A stretch of DNA of 64,000 nt from Thermoproteota archaeon. Its GTDB lineage: Archaea; Korarchaeota; Korarchaeia; Korarchaeales; Korarchaeaceae. Each line of letters opens with the position of its first letter. Position 1 is the first letter of the stretch. Shown here piece after piece: positions 36,336 through 44,168 of this stretch. The notes under the pieces are model-generated. The model ran no database searches and was not told the DNA's origin. It was given only the letters and a program-made list of their open reading frames with translations. A program made the translations under genes and the position numbers. The DNA is taken from positions 434,001 through 498,000 of the forward strand of contig JALSOH010000006.1 of the NCBI GenBank assembly GCA_026986575.1. The letters are read 5' to 3'.

Positions 36336-36683
36336 TCATTTTATAAACTTTTTGAATCTAGCAAGCCGCTATAGCTTAGCTTGTTTCTAACTAGTTAGTA
36401 GCAACCACTATAGGAAACCCCACCACTTGCTATTATGCCTTCTCTACTGGAATTATCATAGTTGTTTGGAGATGGGATATGTCCATAAGTTAAGATCGCA
36501 TTCCATTGTGAGGATTGAGGGTAACATAGATTGGAGGGATACTCAAATCTTCTGATAAATTCATCTTGTGAGTCCGTAGATAGTGGGGATAGCATTAGGT
36601 AATGCATTTCTCTGGGGGGTTAATGCCGCCACTCAATTGGGTACTGGCCTAATGAAATATTAGCAATGCAAAGACCATCATTT
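36336..36683. other. Gene-free region downstream of DNA ligase
   Basis: 348 bases without a supported gene. It contains a 12-base palindrome CTAACTAGTTAG (about 36387-36398). Near its right end is a copy of the sequence that recurs at 37221-37245 and 37430-37475 (CCTAATGAAATATTAGCAAT, 36648-36667, then ATGCAAAGACCATCA). The remainder is unremarkable AT-rich sequence. Confidence 0.4.
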
Positions 36684-36953
36684 TCAGATATCTCTGTAAG
36701 CCTTCTCCCTCCTCTCCACTAGGAGGACATCTACCCTTCTATCCTCCCAAGAGATCTCGTATATAACTCGAATATCTCCTATCCTAGCTCTGTAGGTATC
36801 AAAATATCCCTTGAGCTTCCTGATATCATAATAATCAGCTGGAATTGGGTTTTCCCTTAGGAGGAGAAAGAGCTCCAACACCCTCCTCCTGTAGAAACAA
36901 GGTAACTTTTTCAGTGATTTCTTGGCCCTCCTCGAAACCACGACCCGAAACAT
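36684..36953 (-). CDS. relE: RelE-family mRNA interferase toxin
   Basis: An 89-residue RelE/ParE-fold toxin: MFRVVVSRRAKKSLKKLP, IRKLKGYFDTYRARIGDIRVIYEI and the tail VDVLLVERREKAYRDI are the standard RelE strand-helix segments with the basic and C-terminal Tyr/Arg positions. Its ATG directly follows the antitoxin stop. It probably cuts ribosome-bound mRNA if active. Confidence 0.88.
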   Translation of the reverse strand: MFRVVVSRRAKKSLKKLPCFYRRRVLELFLLLRENPIPADYYDIRKLKGYFDTYRARIGDIRVIYEISWEDRRVDVLLVERREKAYRDI

Positions 36954-37163
36954 TTAATCCTTCATCTCCTCTAGGAGATCCTCTAGCTCCACGAATGATC
37001 CCTTAGCTATTTCCTCCCTAGCTTCCTCAATCACCCTTTTCTCCTCTTCACTCAGCTCCTCTTTTGGAAGAAGCATTGCCCTTAACCTCAGTAACTCCAA
37101 CCTAACTGAGTCTAGCTTCTTGACTAGGAGCTTTAACTGGTCTTCTGTTATCGTGACGCTCAT
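36954..37163 (-). CDS. relB: RelB-like antitoxin
   Basis: A 69-residue charged helical protein (start MSVTITEDQLKLLVKKLDSV; acidic middle KEELSEEEKRVIEEAREEI), immediately before relE on the same strand. Size, position and acidic helices fit a RelE antitoxin that wraps the toxin. No clear ribbon-helix-helix is visible. The palindrome-rich region upstream (37214-37443) may be its control region. Confidence 0.72.
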   Translation of the reverse strand: MSVTITEDQLKLLVKKLDSVRLELLRLRAMLLPKEELSEEEKRVIEEAREEIAKGSFVELEDLLEEMKD

Positions 37164-37213
37164 CCTTCTTCCTCAATATCAGCGCTAACTCAAATTTAAT
37201 TGTAAACTCTCCC

Positions 37214-37443
37214 ATTTAGGTAGTGCCCTAATGAAATGTTAGCATGTTTGGGCTAGCCCAAACCAGCATTGTCATGTTAGGGCAGTTGCCCTAACTACCG
37301 GATGGAGCACGTATATGCTCAGTTTGGGTATTTACCCATAAAAGTTTATATTATAGTTTGGGCATGCCCAAATTAGCATTTTCTTGCCATATGAAAACAA
37401 TTTGATACTGTGGGCCTATCTTCCATTAAGGCACTGCCTTAAT
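37214..37443. repeat. Cluster of six palindromes sharing a TTtrGGC / GCCyaAA half-site
   Basis: Between two toxin modules lie: an imperfect ATTTAGG-N5-CCCTAAT (37214-37232); a perfect GTTTGGGCTAGCCCAAAC (37246-37263); GTTAGGGCAGTTGCCCTAAC (37276-37295, 9-bp arms); TGGGTATTTACCCA (37325-37338); a perfect TTTGGGCATGCCCAAA (37357-37372); and ATTAAGGCACTGCCTTAAT (37425-37443, 9-bp arms). Arms are related, with consensus near TTWRGGC/GCCYWAA. At least three copies of the half-site (36646, 37225, 37436) continue as TAATRAAA. No gene lies here. Possible readings are a multi-site operator for relBE, a palindromic mobile repeat, or binding sites of an unknown protein. Confidence 0.7.
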
Positions 37444-37475
37444 AAAACTTGAACAATGCAAAGATCATCAATTTT

Positions 37476-37662
37476 TCAGATGCCTCGGTAAGCCTTCTCT
37501 CTAGACCCAATGAAGTGAACTACAATCCCCCTTCCAATCTATCGATTATATAACCCTGATCTTCCCCATCTTATCCAGAATGAATCCCTGGTAACCTTTA
37601 AGCCTCCTCAAGTCTAGAGAGTGAGGGATCGAGTTATCCCCTAAGGTCCCCAATATTTCGAG
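37476..37662 (-). pseudogene. Remnant of a second RelE toxin gene
   Basis: On the minus strand SIPHSLDLRRLKGYQGFILDKMGKIRVI matches the middle of RelE proteins such as the intact copy at 36684. After a frame change it reads GRGIVVHFIGSREKAYRGI to a stop at 37476-37478, matching the RelE C-terminus. An in-frame TAG and the frame change break it, and the N-terminal half is missing: upstream the frame runs into the tail of the VapC remnant. The 3' flank repeats that of the intact relE (ATGCAAAGATCATCA here, ATGCAAAGACCATCA there). Confidence 0.65.
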
Positions 37663-37689
37663 GACCTTTTCCTTGGTCGGGTTTGTCGG

Positions 37690-38099
37690 CTCCTCAAATG
37701 GTTTAAGAAGCCCCTCAATTACTACAAGGTCCAGCCCCTCCTCTTCTAACCTCTCGAAGTATTTCACATTCCCTTGACTAGAGGAAGATTCCGCTCAAGG
37801 GCAGAGGCTCCAACAATCAGATCCCTGAACTCCAATCGAAGTCCTAGCTTACTCAATTTCACGTCCAAGAGTAGGGTCTTCTTGATTATTTCCTGATCGA
37901 GGGGAACGACCTCGTAGAGCGAGTCCAGAACCTCCTTCCACCTTTCCACATCCTTGTCTATGTACGCAAGACCGAACAGGTACTCGTACAGGGTGACCAC
38001 AGGAATGCTCATGTAGTAGGATATGTGTGCGGCCTTCAGCACTCTTTCATCCTTATGCAGCTCTATGAGAGCATCAGTATCTAGTAGGACCTCTTCCAC
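37690..38099 (-). pseudogene. VapC (PIN-domain) toxin, frameshifted near its C-terminus
   Basis: A PIN-domain RNase toxin starting at GTG 38099 with ribosome site GGAGGGA (ATG 38132 is the outer alternative). It has LLDTDALIELHKDE (first Asp), VVTLYEYLFGLAY (Glu) and LEFRDLIVGASALERNLPLV (third acid). The frame then stops at 37764. In the overlapping frame (GTG 37767) NVKYFERLEEEGLDLVV continues exactly as a VapC C-terminus should. One base seems lost near 37780. Beyond the VapC tail the frame fuses into the RelE remnant. The catalytic acids are retained, so a truncated product might still be partly active. Confidence 0.65.
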
Positions 38100-38323
38100 C
38101 AAGTCTCCCTCCCCTCCCGGATTACCTTCCATATCTCCCTTGCTTCATCTTCGGTCAGTATCGTTGATCTCAGAATCCTCTCTATCAGATTCCTCTTTCT
38201 CTCTTCTATCAGGAGATTTATCAATTCATCGTAAGAATCCACCCCTAATTCCTCTTTTAGCCTCCTGAGCCTATCTATCGTCTTCCGAGATAATGTGAGG
38301 GTAGTTCTTCCTGATGAACTCAT
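38081..38323 (-). CDS. vapB: VapB-like antitoxin
   Basis: 80 residues from ATG 38323. The N-terminus has a ribbon-helix-helix/AbrB-like DNA-binding start (SGRTTLTLSRKTIDRLRRLKEELG), and the rest is a charged helix that would clamp the toxin (LTEDEAREIWKVIREGRETW). The frame is open further upstream to 38401, but that extension is not antitoxin-like. It overlaps vapC by 19 bases, the usual coupling. Confidence 0.72.
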   Translation of the reverse strand: MSSSGRTTLTLSRKTIDRLRRLKEELGVDSYDELINLLIEERKRNLIERILRSTILTEDEAREIWKVIREGRETWWKRSY

Positions 38324-38644
38324 CACGCATAATGAATACATGGCGAATGTATACGTGCCAAGTGGTGGACTAAGGGCCCTCATCTGGAGGAGCGCCGACA
38401 TGGCAGTTGAAAGGAACGCGATCTACGGATCCACCGTTCTTGGACCCTCTAAAGGAAGATTAGCTACTTCACGGGTAAGGTACGTTATACTGCTATGCTC
38501 CAAGAAAATCTTCACAGCGACTAATGGCTGCCCCTTCCTTCTCAATGACATTCTTCTTTGTATCTCCGATCTTACCTAACGGGATCACATGACAAATTAA
38601 ACCTTCATTAAAACATTTATGTGGCTCTCCGTCACATATACCCT
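38324..38644. promoter_or_regulatory. Divergent intergenic region between vapB and the 38645 gene
   Basis: 321 bases with no supported gene. It has a short plus-strand frame (38295-38579) without family features. The right end has an AT-rich promoter (TTAAAACATTTATG, 38606-38619) for the gene at 38645. No palindromic operator was seen next to vapB. Confidence 0.35.
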
Positions 38645-39382
38645 ATGAAATACACTGCCTCTACCTTCTATTACCACGTTAAGGGATTGAGCGAGTATTT
38701 CGACCTGTTCATAGAGAAGCTCTTCAATCAACTTGCGCTAAATGGAACGGCCATAACCGATAAGTCAACTGAAGGTGAATTGGTTAGAGTTTCCGTGAAA
38801 TACAAGGATGAGAAGGGCAAGCTAGCTGCATCCCCCGTGGGAGACGACATAAAGATACTTTACGAGGTGGAGAGCGGCGGTATACTGAGGAAGGGAGTGT
38901 TCGGCGCTCTGATGGGCGGAGGCTTGGCCAGCTTGGCCAGTAGCCTCCTCGCTGGGGATGTGGACAGCATCAAGAGCGCCTTAGCTGGGGCGGTCGTGGG
39001 AGGAGCTTATGGGATGTTAGACGGCTTCAACACCGCTATGAATGAAGCCACTGACTTCTCACGTCTTCTCGCAGAATGTATCAGAAATGTGGAGCTTGAA
39101 CTCCTCGAGATGAGGAGGCAGGAGGAGGTGGAGGTTGAGTCCCTAGAGGACGAACTTGAGAATGTGTATGCAGACACTGTATCCGTGGGCGATGAGATCC
39201 TCCTGTTGGAGGCGGAGGGAAAGGACGTCTCCAAAGCCAAGGCGAGGTATGAGATCGCCCTGAAGAACTTGGAGGAGGCCAGAGAATCCTTGAAGAAGAG
39301 AGACATCTTGATCGCTAGGGCAAAGATCCGATCAGCCTCCAGAATGGTCGAATTGGCAAGAGAGGAGCTCCAGAAGCTTTAA
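38645..39382 (+). CDS. Hypothetical protein with glycine-zipper and coiled-coil C-terminus
   Basis: About 245 residues from ATG 38645 (GTG 38621 is the outer alternative). Residues 1-80 are a mixed globular domain (MKYTASTFYYHVKGLSEYFD). Residues about 88-128 are a small-residue-rich, membrane-active-looking segment (GALMGGGLASLASSLLAG; ALAGAVVGGAYGML), a glycine zipper. The rest is a long charged coiled coil. This combination is seen in proteins that insert into or associate with membranes. No family recognised. Confidence 0.65.
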   Translation: MKYTASTFYYHVKGLSEYFDLFIEKLFNQLALNGTAITDKSTEGELVRVSVKYKDEKGKLAASPVGDDIKILYEVESGGILRKGVFGALMGGGLASLASSLLAGDVDSIKSALAGAVVGGAYGMLDGFNTAMNEATDFSRLLAECIRNVELELLEMRRQEEVEVESLEDELENVYADTVSVGDEILLLEAEGKDVSKAKARYEIALKNLEEARESLKKRDILIARAKIRSASRMVELAREELQKL

Positions 39383-39440
39383 TAAGCGCGCAATACATCC
39401 TTCCCCCTCAGCTTATCTCTCCCTACCGTGGTTAGCAGCG

Positions 39441-39686
39441 ATGGCCATACGAATGGATGATGTGATCTCGCTCTTGGGTCCCTTCGGTGAGGTCCTCCGG
39501 GTGAAGGAGTCCGACGCCTTCCTACCAGGGACTGGCCCTTCAGATTGCTTAGAGGTCCTGATAAGGCTGAATAGGGGGATCGAGATCTCTAGACTACTAT
39601 CCACGCTGGAATCCGTGGGATACTCGATCGGGCTAGTCAAGCTCAGGGGAAGGAGGCTGAAGTTCGTCCTCTTTGAGAGCAGCTGA
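39441..39686 (+). CDS. Small conserved-looking hypothetical protein
   Basis: 81 residues (MAIRMDDVISLLGPFGEVLRV..., ending KLRGRRLKFVLFESS) with an alternating helix-strand pattern and a cysteine in GPSDCLEVLIRL. The start could be ATG 39441 or 39453. No family recognised. It sits 66 bases before the flavoprotein gene and may be co-transcribed with it. Confidence 0.5.
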   Translation: MAIRMDDVISLLGPFGEVLRVKESDAFLPGTGPSDCLEVLIRLNRGIEISRLLSTLESVGYSIGLVKLRGRRLKFVLFESS

Positions 39687-39752
39687 TATGATCCGGATCT
39701 CAAACGAAGGGTACGTTAAAATCACTGACCCTCATCGAGGCGCGGTGACAGG

Positions 39753-41081
39753 ATGAGGGCAGTTGTCATAGGTGGCGGTCCCGCTGGCATGGCTGCGGCC
39801 AGTAGGATCAGGAAGCACAGGCCTGATAGCGAGATAATAGTCATAGAGAAGACCAAGTACGTGAGCTTCGCTCTCTGCGGTATACCTTATTACGTCGGTG
39901 GGGTCATAAAGTCGCTAGACGATCTCATGTACTACCCTCCGAGCTTCTTCGTCGAGAAGAGGAGGATCAATCTGGAATTGGAGGCCGTTGCCGAGAGGAT
40001 CCTCCCGGCTGAGAGGAAGGTGGTTTACAGGAAGGGGGATGAAGTGAGGGAACTGGAATACGATGTCCTGATCGTCGCCACGGGTGCCAGATCCAAGTCG
40101 CCCCCCATACCGGGTCTAGACAACGAAGGTGTTCTCTCAGCCCATCACTTGGATGAGGGGGAGGAGATAAGGAGGAGGGTCCTCAAGTCGAGGAGAGTGG
40201 CTATTATAGGGGCCGGGCTAAACGGCATGGAGTTCGCGGAGAACATAGCGAGGCTGGGAAAGGAGGTTCACGTCTTCGAGTACTTCGGATGGCCCCTGCC
40301 AAAGGGACTGGATGAGGACATGGGGGAGGTAATGAAGGAGCTTCTCTCCTCAATCGAAGTCAAATTCCATTTCGGAACTCCAGTGAGGGAGGTGAGGCGG
40401 TCAGGAGAGGCCCTGAGGGTTGAGGCTGGAGACTCCTCCATGGATGTCGATTTGGTGCTCGTCTTCGCTGGCGTTGAGCCTAACGTCGAACTACTCAAGG
40501 AGGCGGGAGCGGAAGTGGGTGAGACCGGGGCCATCAAGGTGGACTCCAAGATGAAGACCAACTTGCAGGATGTCTATGCCGCTGGCGATAACGTAGAAGC
40601 AATAAACAGGGTGACAGGGAGGCCCGACTGGATGCCTTTCGCCCAGATAGCCAACAAGATGGGGCTGGTTGCTGGCTCCAACGCTGCTGGGAAGGATACC
40701 GAGTTCCCAGGAGCGGTGAGAACTTGGACGGCTGAGGTATTTGGGATAGAGGTGGCTGGCACGGGCCTCACCGAGAGGGAGGCTAGGGAGAAGGGCTTCG
40801 ATGTGAAGGGGGTGGTGATAAAGGGTAGGAACAAGGCCCATTACATGCCGGGATCCGGCTACCTTTGGGTGAAGCTCGTGGTTAGCGAGGATGGTATAGT
40901 GATGGGCGTCCAAGCCATAGGTAAAGGAGCGTTGGCTAGGGTGAACGTAGCTGCCACTCTCCTCCCGTATAAGCCCAAGAGCAGGGACCTCATATTTGCT
41001 GATGTGGGTTACGCTCCACCGCTCGCTCCAGTGTGGGACCCGATTGTCGTGGCTGGGAGAAAAATAGATCCTGTGTTGTGA
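39753..41081 (+). CDS. FAD-dependent pyridine nucleotide-disulphide oxidoreductase (CoA-disulphide reductase/NADH oxidase type)
   Basis: 442 residues. FAD Rossmann GGGPAGMAAASRI (7-19); single redox cysteine Cys42 in SFALCGIPYYVGG, as in CoA-disulphide reductases and NADH oxidases; NAD(P)H site VAIIGAGLNGMEFAENIARLG (about 148-168, cited in part); second FAD motif VYAAGDNVEA; C-terminal dimer domain ending DVGYAPPLAPVWDPI. This group reduces CoA disulphide, polysulphide or oxygen with NAD(P)H. The precise substrate is not determinable here. Confidence 0.88.
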   Translation: MRAVVIGGGPAGMAAASRIRKHRPDSEIIVIEKTKYVSFALCGIPYYVGGVIKSLDDLMYYPPSFFVEKRRINLELEAVAERILPAERKVVYRKGDEVRELEYDVLIVATGARSKSPPIPGLDNEGVLSAHHLDEGEEIRRRVLKSRRVAIIGAGLNGMEFAENIARLGKEVHVFEYFGWPLPKGLDEDMGEVMKELLSSIEVKFHFGTPVREVRRSGEALRVEAGDSSMDVDLVLVFAGVEPNVELLKEAGAEVGETGAIKVDSKMKTNLQDVYAAGDNVEAINRVTGRPDWMPFAQIANKMGLVAGSNAAGKDTEFPGAVRTWTAEVFGIEVAGTGLTEREAREKGFDVKGVVIKGRNKAHYMPGSGYLWVKLVVSEDGIVMGVQAIGKGALARVNVAATLLPYKPKSRDLIFADVGYAPPLAPVWDPIVVAGRKIDPVL

Positions 41082-41459
41082 TCAGACCAGCCCCTCCTCG
41101 CCCGATTTTTCACCTCTGGGAGGCCTATAAGTCCCAGAGAGGTAGGCGTCGAGTATCTCCCTGACCGTCCTGCCCGTGGCGAACACGGCCCTTATCCCCC
41201 AAGAGGTGAGGCTCCTGAGCACGTCCTCCGGGAGGGATATGGAGATGAGGACCGTCACCCCCATGTGCTTGAGCCATGACGCCAAGCTGGGCCCCCTGTA
41301 AGTGAGGAGTCCCGAGGCGGGATTCCTTATCACCTCGACTTTCTTTATCTCGGAATCCTCCACCGTCACTATCGTGAAGAATGGGGCGTAAGAGGGCTGT
41401 CCAAAGGCTATGGCGTTTAATCCCTCAGGACCCTTCGCGGGAACCGCTATCTTCTCCAA
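41082..41459 (-). CDS. NifX/NafY-like (dinitrogenase iron-molybdenum cofactor family) protein
   Basis: 125 residues: MEKIAVPAKGPEGLNAIAFGQPSYAPFF and VEVIRNPASGLLTYRGPSLASWLKHMGV match the small RNase-H-like NifX/NifB-C family. In archaea without nitrogenase such proteins are common and probably carry Fe-S or Mo clusters. It is convergent and abutting with the flavoprotein gene. A second member lies at 44609. Confidence 0.75.
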   Translation of the reverse strand: MEKIAVPAKGPEGLNAIAFGQPSYAPFFTIVTVEDSEIKKVEVIRNPASGLLTYRGPSLASWLKHMGVTVLISISLPEDVLRSLTSWGIRAVFATGRTVREILDAYLSGTYRPPRGEKSGEEGLV

Positions 41460-41503
41460 CCCCTCACCCGCCTATACTGCCGATCCCAAAATATAAGGGG
41501 GTA

Positions 41504-42448
41504 TCAGCCGGAGATCCTCTTGAGCTCCTCCAGCTTCATCAGCCTCTCCTTCAGCCTCGGGTGAGTGGAGAACAGGGACATTATCCTCTCGAAGAAGCTC
41601 TCCTCCCTCCCCATGATCGATCTGAGGTCCTCGTCGAGCTCCCTCTGCGTGGGATCAGTTATCATGAGTGCTTTAGCGCTGGCTAGCTGGGCACCCAGCT
41701 TAGGATCGGTGTTCTTGGCTATCTTCACTAGAGCGCGCTGGAGTTTCTCTGCGCCCCTCTTGACGGTAAGCGCCGAGTGGGCGTCTGCGTAGAACTCCCT
41801 CAGCCTGCTGAGCCTCAGGGCCAGGAGGTACAGGAGCCACCCGATCACGGTGAGCGCCACCCCTAGGAGGTAGAGGGATCCGACATTGTCCCTGTCCCTC
41901 GAACCCCCGTACCCGAACATCGATCCCCAGATGAACCATCTGCCTATCTGCAGGAATATCGCAGGGAGGGCGGTAGCGATCATCATCACATGCATGTCTC
42001 CGTGCTTTATGTGTCCTATCTCGTGGCCCAGTACCGCCTCTACCTCCTCCTCGTCCAGTATGTTGAGGAGCCCCTCAGTGACGGCCACGCCGTAACCGAA
42101 GACCGGACTCCCGAAGGCGAAGGCGTTAGGTACCTCGGTGGGCGCGATAAATACCTGAGGCATCCTTTTTAGACCGCTCTCCACTGCAAGCATCTCCACT
42201 ATGGAGTATAGCCATGGCATCTCCTCTCTTCTCACAGGTTTGAGCCTGTACATAGTCCTTATTAGGTAAGGGGATATGAGCCACATGAAGAAGTTGAACA
42301 GCAATGCTAGCACTACTCCTCCGACCAGACCGACACTAGGACCAAGTAAGTAGATGAAAACGAACCCTGAGACCGCTATTATGAGCGAAAGGGTCAGCAC
42401 CATATCTACTCTGAGTCCTAGAAGGGTCATACTCCTCCTTGCACTCAT
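41504..42448 (-). CDS. htpX: HtpX-like M48 membrane zinc metalloprotease
   Basis: 314 residues. Two N-terminal transmembrane helices, the zinc motif HEIGH (142-146) in VLGHEIGHIKHGD, a second hydrophobic pair (about 158-205) and the third ligand Glu in LREFYADAHSA. It degrades misfolded membrane proteins in characterised relatives. The C-terminal cytosolic part ends STHPRLKERLMKLEELKRI, typical of the family. Confidence 0.93.
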   Translation of the reverse strand: MSARRSMTLLGLRVDMVLTLSLIIAVSGFVFIYLLGPSVGLVGGVVLALLFNFFMWLISPYLIRTMYRLKPVRREEMPWLYSIVEMLAVESGLKRMPQVFIAPTEVPNAFAFGSPVFGYGVAVTEGLLNILDEEEVEAVLGHEIGHIKHGDMHVMMIATALPAIFLQIGRWFIWGSMFGYGGSRDRDNVGSLYLLGVALTVIGWLLYLLALRLSRLREFYADAHSALTVKRGAEKLQRALVKIAKNTDPKLGAQLASAKALMITDPTQRELDEDLRSIMGREESFFERIMSLFSTHPRLKERLMKLEELKRISG

Positions 42449-42580
42449 ATATTTCCCCTCAGATTGGAGGATAACTGGCTTAATAAGTCTGCACGAGCCG
42501 GACTGCGCAGCTGTTTAGCGTTAGAGATCTCGCGAGGAGGCCTCCTTTCCTAACGATTCACTTCCTTTTTTCGGAGTATC

Positions 42581-42613
42581 TTGATAATAAAGAATAAATA
42601 CGTAAATTATCAA
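42581..42613. promoter_or_regulatory. AT-rich inverted repeat upstream of the MscS-like gene
   Basis: TTGATAAT (42581-42588) and ATTATCAA (42606-42613) form 8-bp arms 17 bases apart, followed by ATGATAATT. The promoter proper, TTTTTAATATAG, is near 42683-42694, about 30 bases before ATG 42722. The repeat may be an operator or chance in AT-rich sequence. Confidence 0.3.
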
Positions 42614-42721
42614 AAGTATTATTATGATAATTAAGGGATCGAACGTCGCATATTATGGGTCTTACGATCTCCCTAAATAAATTTTTAATATAGCAAATAT
42701 CTAAGGATCCGGGTGATATGA

Positions 42722-43402
42722 ATGCAGGTGCTTCAGGTTTACCTCGCTGAGCTGATCAGGTACATTGTCGAGATGACTCCCAAGCTGCTAGGCGCTATAG
42801 TGATCCTAGTGATAGGGTGGGCCGCTGGCAGGGCCTTCGGGAAGGCGGTCAGCTACGTCCTCGACAAGATAGGCGTTGACGATGCCATAAGGTCCACCTC
42901 GGTGGGTAAGGCCATCGAGGAGAAGACCCACGTTAGCATCGCTACGATCTTCGACATCATCGCTAGGTGGTTCGTCTACCTACTGGCCATAGCTGCAGCT
43001 TCCGACACCCTAGGTATAAGAGCGCTCACCGAGATAGTGGCTTGGATACAGGGCTACCTGCCTCACTTGGCCGCGGGCATTGCCATAATAATAGTGGGCC
43101 TCGTGGCGGGTGACTTCCTCGGGGATCTCATCATAGATGTGAGCAAGAAGCAGGGGGTGGAGTGGGCCGAGATAATAGGGAACCTCTTCAAGTTCATGAT
43201 ATACTTCGTGGTGCTGCTCATAGGCCTAAGGCAGATGATGATAGATGTGACCCTGCTGGAGGAGATAGTCAGGTACTTGGTGCTCGGCGCGGCGATAGGT
43301 TCAGCGGTCGGCATCGGCGTCGCTGTGGGCTGGGGTCTCAAGGACGTCGTGAAGAAGTATGCGGAGGAGAAGTACGAGGAGTACCAGAAGAAGGAGAAGT
43401 GA
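42722..43402 (+). CDS. MscS-like conserved TM-helix membrane protein
   Basis: 226 residues with four to five transmembrane helices. Two internal repeats of the conserved TM_helix type are visible: LLGAIVILVIGWAAGRAFGKAVSYVLDKIGVD (about 20-52, cited by position) and HLAAGIAIIIVGLVAGDFLGD. The C-terminal segment GAAIGSAVGIGVAVGWGLKDVVKKYAEE is glycine-rich like the MscS pore helix. It lacks the large MscS cytoplasmic cage, so it is a minimal relative. A role in osmotic response is likely but unproven. Confidence 0.78.
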   Translation: MQVLQVYLAELIRYIVEMTPKLLGAIVILVIGWAAGRAFGKAVSYVLDKIGVDDAIRSTSVGKAIEEKTHVSIATIFDIIARWFVYLLAIAAASDTLGIRALTEIVAWIQGYLPHLAAGIAIIIVGLVAGDFLGDLIIDVSKKQGVEWAEIIGNLFKFMIYFVVLLIGLRQMMIDVTLLEEIVRYLVLGAAIGSAVGIGVAVGWGLKDVVKKYAEEKYEEYQKKEK

Positions 43403-43429
43403 GGGACTCTATCCCCACTCTTTATTTGA

Positions 43430-43702
43430 TCACCTCATTATCCTGAAGTCGTCGAATTCTCCCCTGTAATCCTCCCACCGCACCTCCACCCTCCGCACCC
43501 TCGCAAGGGGCGGACCTTGATGGGCCCACTCAACTATCCTCTCCACTTTTTCCCTCTCTCCCTCGACAACAGCCTCGACGCTCCCATCTGGTAAGTTCCT
43601 CACCCATCCCTTTACTCCAAGCTCCCTCGCAACATCCCTCATGGTCGATCTGAAGAAGACCCCCTGAACCCTCCCATATATACGGAGGTGCGCTCTAGCC
43701 AT
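43430..43702 (-). CDS. acyP: Acylphosphatase
   Basis: About 90 residues from the ATG at 43702 (43714 is the outer ATG). The catalytic motif [20 protein letters not shown] has the phosphate-binding arginine, followed by [17 protein letters not shown] with the catalytic asparagine. The fold and length are standard. It hydrolyses acyl phosphates. Confidence 0.94.
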   Translation of the reverse strand: MARAHLRIYGRVQGVFFRSTMRDVARELGVKGWVRNLPDGSVEAVVEGEREKVERIVEWAHQGPPLARVRRVEVRWEDYRGEFDDFRIMR

Positions 43703-43735
43703 CTGGCTGGGCATCGAGGGTCTAGGTGGTAATTT

Positions 43736-44101
43736 CTAAAATTCGTTGCCCTCGTAGAACCCAACAATCTTATCAATCAGGGCCTTCAATCCTCTCAGTT
43801 CGGCCATCCCAGCGGCTAAAAATTGCTCTCCAGCTGGAGTCAGCCTGTAAATCTTCTTTCCCCTGGGATCAGAGGGCATGGGTGTGGAGATAACAAGGCC
43901 TGATGCTTCCAGCCTCCCCAAAGTAACGTAAATGAATCCAGGAGGCATGGGAATGCCTGTTATCTCCTCTATCTTCCTCTTCATCTCGTATCCGTGATGG
44001 TAACCCCTGCGTATCATGAGAAGCACCAGCAGGGGGTAGAGCCCTGATATTCCAAGGCCCGGGCCCCCTGCACCTAGGCCCCTTCTCCACCTCTTTCTCA
44101 T
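43736..44101 (-). CDS. PadR-family transcriptional regulator
   Basis: 121 residues: a basic, Gly-rich N-terminal tail (RKRWRRGLGAGGPGLG), then the PadR winged helix with LYPLLVLLMIRRGYHHGYEMKRKIEE, GFIYVTLGRLEASGLV and the wing DPRGKKIYRLTPAGEQFL. It is divergent from the Trp-rich gene and separated by 67 bases, so it probably controls that operon and itself. Confidence 0.9.
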   Translation of the reverse strand: MRKRWRRGLGAGGPGLGISGLYPLLVLLMIRRGYHHGYEMKRKIEEITGIPMPPGFIYVTLGRLEASGLVISTPMPSDPRGKKIYRLTPAGEQFLAAGMAELRGLKALIDKIVGFYEGNEF

Positions 44102-44168
44102 CTCCTCTCAGGGCTCCTAGAAGGTTACATTTTTATAGGTTACTATGTTATCTATGGTGGTGATATAT
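44102..44168. promoter_or_regulatory. Shared promoter of the padR and Trp-rich genes
   Basis: The spacer contains GGTTAC twice (44123-44128 and 44139-44144) flanking a plus-strand TATA TTTTTATA (44131-44138). The Trp-rich gene would then have its mRNA start about 44160, just before ATG 44169. The direct repeats around the TATA box are a candidate PadR operator. Confidence 0.4.
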
